A stretch of DNA of 64,000 nt from CAVONV01 sp963697355 (GTDB taxonomy: Bacteria > Acidobacteriota > Vicinamibacteria > Marinacidobacterales > DATDRI01): NCBI GenBank assembly GCA_963697355.1, contig CAVONV010000008.1, positions 62,001 through 126,000 on the forward strand, in the 5' to 3' direction. Under the pieces are notes generated by a model. It worked only from the letters and a program-made list of their open reading frames with translations. It had not been told where the DNA came from and did no database searches. Below, in pieces: positions 61,741 to 64,000 of the stretch. The position numbers were made by a program, and so were the translations under genes. Every line of letters begins with the position of its first letter. Position 1 is the stretch's first letter.

Positions 61741-62253
61741 TCACGGGTTGAAACGTAGAACGACGGTCGTCGGATCGGTGCCACGTCGATGCGCGAGCAC
61801 ATAAAGGCGATCGTATTCGAGACTCTCGATATCGGGGCCGGGGACTCCTCCGAGGAGTTTCGCCAATTGCGGTGTCGTGTTGCTATGTCCGACCACTAGG
61901 TATCGTCCGGGTTGACTCAGAAGTTGCTGGGAAAAAGCGTCGAGATTCCGCTGGTCGTAGATTTCAACTTCCAGATCGAGCTCCCGCGCGAGGGGTGCCG
62001 CCGTCAAACGCGTCCGTACGAAATCGGAGCTAAATATTGCTTGTACACCGGAGTCTCGCAACAGGTCAGCCAGTTTTTCTGCCCGGCGTTGACCTTGTTC
62101 CGTGAGGGGTGAGTCGTCACTCTCATCGACTTTTTCCGCGTGACGGACGAGAAAGATGACGGACTCTTCGGATCCCGACCCCGAATCCACTGCGGGGCGG
62201 CACCCGATGAGAAGAACAAAGATTCCTAGGACGCTAATGAGTTGACGATTCAC
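61741..62253 (-). CDS. lipoprotein histidine phosphatase
   Basis: A 170-residue phosphoglycerate-mutase-like (SixA-type) phosphatase. The signal LISVLGIFVLLIGC ends in a lipobox with Cys18, so it is lipid-anchored. Catalytic RHAEK (IFLVRHAEKVDES) holds the phospho-accepting histidine; SDFVRTRLTAAPLARE and VVGHSNTTPQLA give the remaining active-site residues. The substrate is unknown; periplasmic phosphate esters are likely. Confidence 0.88.
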   Translation of the reverse strand: MNRQLISVLGIFVLLIGCRPAVDSGSGSEESVIFLVRHAEKVDESDDSPLTEQGQRRAEKLADLLRDSGVQAIFSSDFVRTRLTAAPLARELDLEVEIYDQRNLDAFSQQLLSQPGRYLVVGHSNTTPQLAKLLGGVPGPDIESLEYDRLYVLAHRRGTDPTTVVLRFNP

Positions 62254-62279
62254 GCGATTCCTCCTCGAGTTGAGAGTTT

Positions 62280-62490
62280 GCCCATCTTATATTGAAGCCC
62301 GAGAAGATTCAGCGCCAGTAGGTTTGGTGTCTGTCGGGTCGGTTGTCTATTGTGTTCGAGACTCCGCGGTACCGGCACAGCTAACCCTAATCCGAGTCCA
62401 GCAAACCTACTTAAACTTATGTAGAAAAGGGATTGGTCCTTTTTTCGCTTCTCCCCTGCAAGCAATTCATCGCATTAGGGCTAGTTAGAT
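62280..62490. repeat. family A repeat, inverted copy
   Basis: CCCTGCAAGCAATT (62454-62467) is the reverse complement of the core at 9256-9269, and GGTCCTTTTTTCGCTTCTCCC (about 62436-62456) matches 58540-58570. The upstream part (GACTCCGCGGTACCGGCAC, CTAATCCGAGTCC) is more diverged. It overlaps the end of the SGNH hydrolase gene by a few bases. Confidence 0.5.
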
Positions 62491-63224
62491 GTGAGTATTT
62501 CTTCGAGGGCGGAGAACCAGTTTTGGGCCATTTTTTCTTCGCCGCCTGAATTGGGGTGGAGTCCGTCGTAGGTATCCAGCTTCGGGTCGAATCCGGAAAA
62601 CTGGTCGACGACACGAATGGGTGAGTGTTCACTGTTTTTCGACTCGGCAAGCGTCCGTATTTCCTCGTTGAGGGACCGAATGGCCGCGTTTCGGCCGGCG
62701 TTATCTACCGGAATGAGCTGGGCTAGAAATATCGTGACACCGGGTTTGGCAGTACGGATCCGATCGATGATCTGTCCGATCTCGTCGATCGTGCTCCCTG
62801 TACTCTGGGACTGAAGCACGTCGTTGGTTCCCAGGTGAACCAACACAATGTCGGGGGGCTCGGTAGCAGCCCATTCCCCGATGCGGTCGAGAACCTCGTC
62901 GGCACGCCAACCCCAGTGGCCCTCATGATCCATATCGAAGTTTTGGTTTGGAGGGAGGCCGCGGTGATGGGAGGATTGACTGCCAACGAAATCGATGTCG
63001 AATCCCGCCGATTTCAATTTCAGCCATAACGGGCGGCGATAGCTATCGTGTTGGCTGTCGGCTTGGGTGATCGAGTCTCCCAAGGGCATGAGTTTGGCGG
63101 TTGTCGGCTGAGAGGGCCCCGGAGTTTCTCGCGCGACTTCCGGTCGGATAGGGGACGAATCGTCGTGACAGCCGGCAGTTACGGTGACAAGAAAGGACAT
63201 CACAAGGGCCTGGAACCTAATCAT
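62481..63224 (-). CDS. SGNH/GDSL-family lipoprotein hydrolase
   Basis: A 247-residue serine esterase. The signal ALVMSFLVTVTAGC ends at lipobox Cys19. Block I is MPLGDSITQ with the nucleophilic serine, block III is LVHLGTNDVLQ, and block V is DGLHPNSGGEEKM with the Asp and His. GHWGWRADEVLDRIGEW is typical of exported carbohydrate esterase or lipase-like SGNH proteins. The likely role is removal of acyl groups from glycans or lipids outside the cytoplasm. Confidence 0.9.
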   Translation of the reverse strand: MIRFQALVMSFLVTVTAGCHDDSSPIRPEVARETPGPSQPTTAKLMPLGDSITQADSQHDSYRRPLWLKLKSAGFDIDFVGSQSSHHRGLPPNQNFDMDHEGHWGWRADEVLDRIGEWAATEPPDIVLVHLGTNDVLQSQSTGSTIDEIGQIIDRIRTAKPGVTIFLAQLIPVDNAGRNAAIRSLNEEIRTLAESKNSEHSPIRVVDQFSGFDPKLDTYDGLHPNSGGEEKMAQNWFSALEEILTSN

Positions 63225-63323
63225 CTCGCTCGGATGTTAACGCGGAATCAAGAAGAACGGAAGGACCAATGGCGAGATGGCCTCCCATTGCTCGGGATTG
63301 GCTCACCGAGACAAAGGGGGCTG

Positions 63324-63788
63324 TTAGGAGTGTGGGTCTGAGTCGGGACGATAGAAAGGACGACCGTAGGCGACCGTATCGTTTGGGTTGTCCTCAATGT
63401 TATTCGGGTTGCCATGTCCCAACAAATCGACGGCCAGCATCGTTGTGACGGTTTGGTGAATGAGGTCGAGCTCTTCTTCGGTGTGAGCAACGAACTTCAA
63501 TCCTAGACCGGGAGGGAGAATACGGCTCGGCCGACGAACTTCGGCCCTGCGCCGCACGACGACGGCAGGAAGTCGTTTCCCGCCCAATTCACCAGGAATC
63601 TCGATCTCCAGGAGAACTTGGATGCCTTTGTTCAACTCGGTGAGGGTCGCAACAAACGCGCCGGCATTGTTGATGTCTTCGAGATGTCCCTCAACCGTTT
63701 GGCTAGGGCAAAGGATGCGCACCGGGACGGGTCCTTGGGGCTTCACCCGTGGTTCTCGACGCCGCTCCGTTGTAGCTTCGTTCTTCAT
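63324..63788 (-). CDS. PilZ-domain protein
   Basis: About 154 residues from ATG 63788 (MKNEATTERRREPRV); ATG 63803 is also possible. RRREPRV is the arginine motif that binds cyclic di-GMP. A second signature (LEDINNAGAFVAT) and a VVRRRAEVRR and PPGLGLKF strand follow. The C-terminal 50 residues are low in pattern. This is the second PilZ protein in the window. Confidence 0.75.
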   Translation of the reverse strand: MKNEATTERRREPRVKPQGPVPVRILCPSQTVEGHLEDINNAGAFVATLTELNKGIQVLLEIEIPGELGGKRLPAVVVRRRAEVRRPSRILPPGLGLKFVAHTEEELDLIHQTVTTMLAVDLLGHGNPNNIEDNPNDTVAYGRPFYRPDSDPHS

Positions 63789-63951
63789 TCTGTCAAAGAA
63801 CATGCAAAGATCGTTCCCATAGTCGTCTGCACGCGTGCATAGCAACAAATTGATAGAAAAGGACTTACGAGATAGGCCTCGATTCGTATGTGGGATAAAG
63901 CCCTCACATTTAAGAAAACTCCTACGGTACCTCGAGGTTTTGCCTCACGGT

Positions 63952-64000
63952 TCACTTGAATGCGTCACGGGCGCGGATCTTGGCTTCCAAGAAGTCGGCA
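63952..64000 (-). CDS. C-terminal fragment of a gene extending past the window edge
   Basis: On the minus strand a frame enters from the right edge and reads ADFLEAKIRARDAFK before TGA at 63952-63954. It looks like the end of a helical protein, but 15 residues are too few to name it. Confidence 0.3.
   Translation of the reverse strand, partial: ADFLEAKIRARDAFK

Overview
The window is a chromosomal segment of a diderm, free-living, amino-acid-prototrophic bacterium of moderate, slightly GC-rich composition. Two lipobox lipoproteins, an AMIN-type cell-wall amidase and an HflKC pair indicate the diderm envelope. A hisZ-dependent short HisG, an RNase J/UppP/FtsK/amidase block, DUF2911 and DUF1028 proteins, and a protein resembling hypothetical secreted proteins I associate with Acidobacteriota make that phylum my best guess. 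The guess rests on family recollection, not a search.

Layout. 1-6645: compact histidine operon (hisZ-G, D, C, B, H, A, F, IE), most genes sharing 4-bp stop/start overlaps. 6.7-13.2 kb: a secreted or membrane protein, a 45-aa membrane peptide coupled to a sodium:solute symporter, an XRE regulator, a Fic-fold protein without its catalytic histidine, and a GAF/GGDEF diguanylate cyclase. 13.2-21.1 kb (minus strand): amidase, FtsK, UppP, RNase J, RsmA. 21.3-26.6 kb: thioredoxin, thioredoxin reductase, two TlpA-like proteins, a ferredoxin-type protein and an EEP-fold hydrolase. 26.7-29.8 kb: an AAA ATPase with a 30-aa overlapping leader ORF, purA, tRNA-Lys and tRNA-Glu. 29.8-37.4 kb: an accessory stretch of small or orphan genes, a serine-recombinase remnant and much non-coding DNA. 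It holds two copies of a long stem-loop whose arms differ by compensatory changes. 37.4-56.4 kb: ileS, valS, hflKC, enzymes, a CPA2 antiporter with an RCK-USP regulator, a membrane glycosyltransferase-like protein, DUF1028 and rfbC. 56.6-61.6 kb: a redox cluster. 61.7-64 kb: histidine phosphatase, SGNH hydrolase, PilZ.

The most notable system is the redox cluster. Two genes have an in-frame TGA exactly where the first cysteine of a CxxC motif belongs. One is a two-domain thioredoxin-fold oxidoreductase (UPHC). The other is a single long frame encoding membrane helices, a peroxiredoxin-like domain (WUPFC), a GAF-like region and a histidine kinase. Each TGA is followed, 20-22 nt on, by a hairpin with G near the start of its loop, as bacterial SECIS elements have. 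With the adjacent CBS, PilZ and rubrerythrin-like genes this suggests a selenocysteine-based peroxide or thiol sensing and defence module. No selA/B/C/D gene lies in the window.

Two cautions. Many conserved genes (ftsK, uppP, rnj, purA, amiC, the ileS 3' end and others) carry single-base frameshifts. These look like uncorrected sequence errors rather than pseudogenes, so each such gene is given as one feature across its frames. Several families of dispersed intergenic repeats fill the gaps, one of them concentrated between convergent genes.
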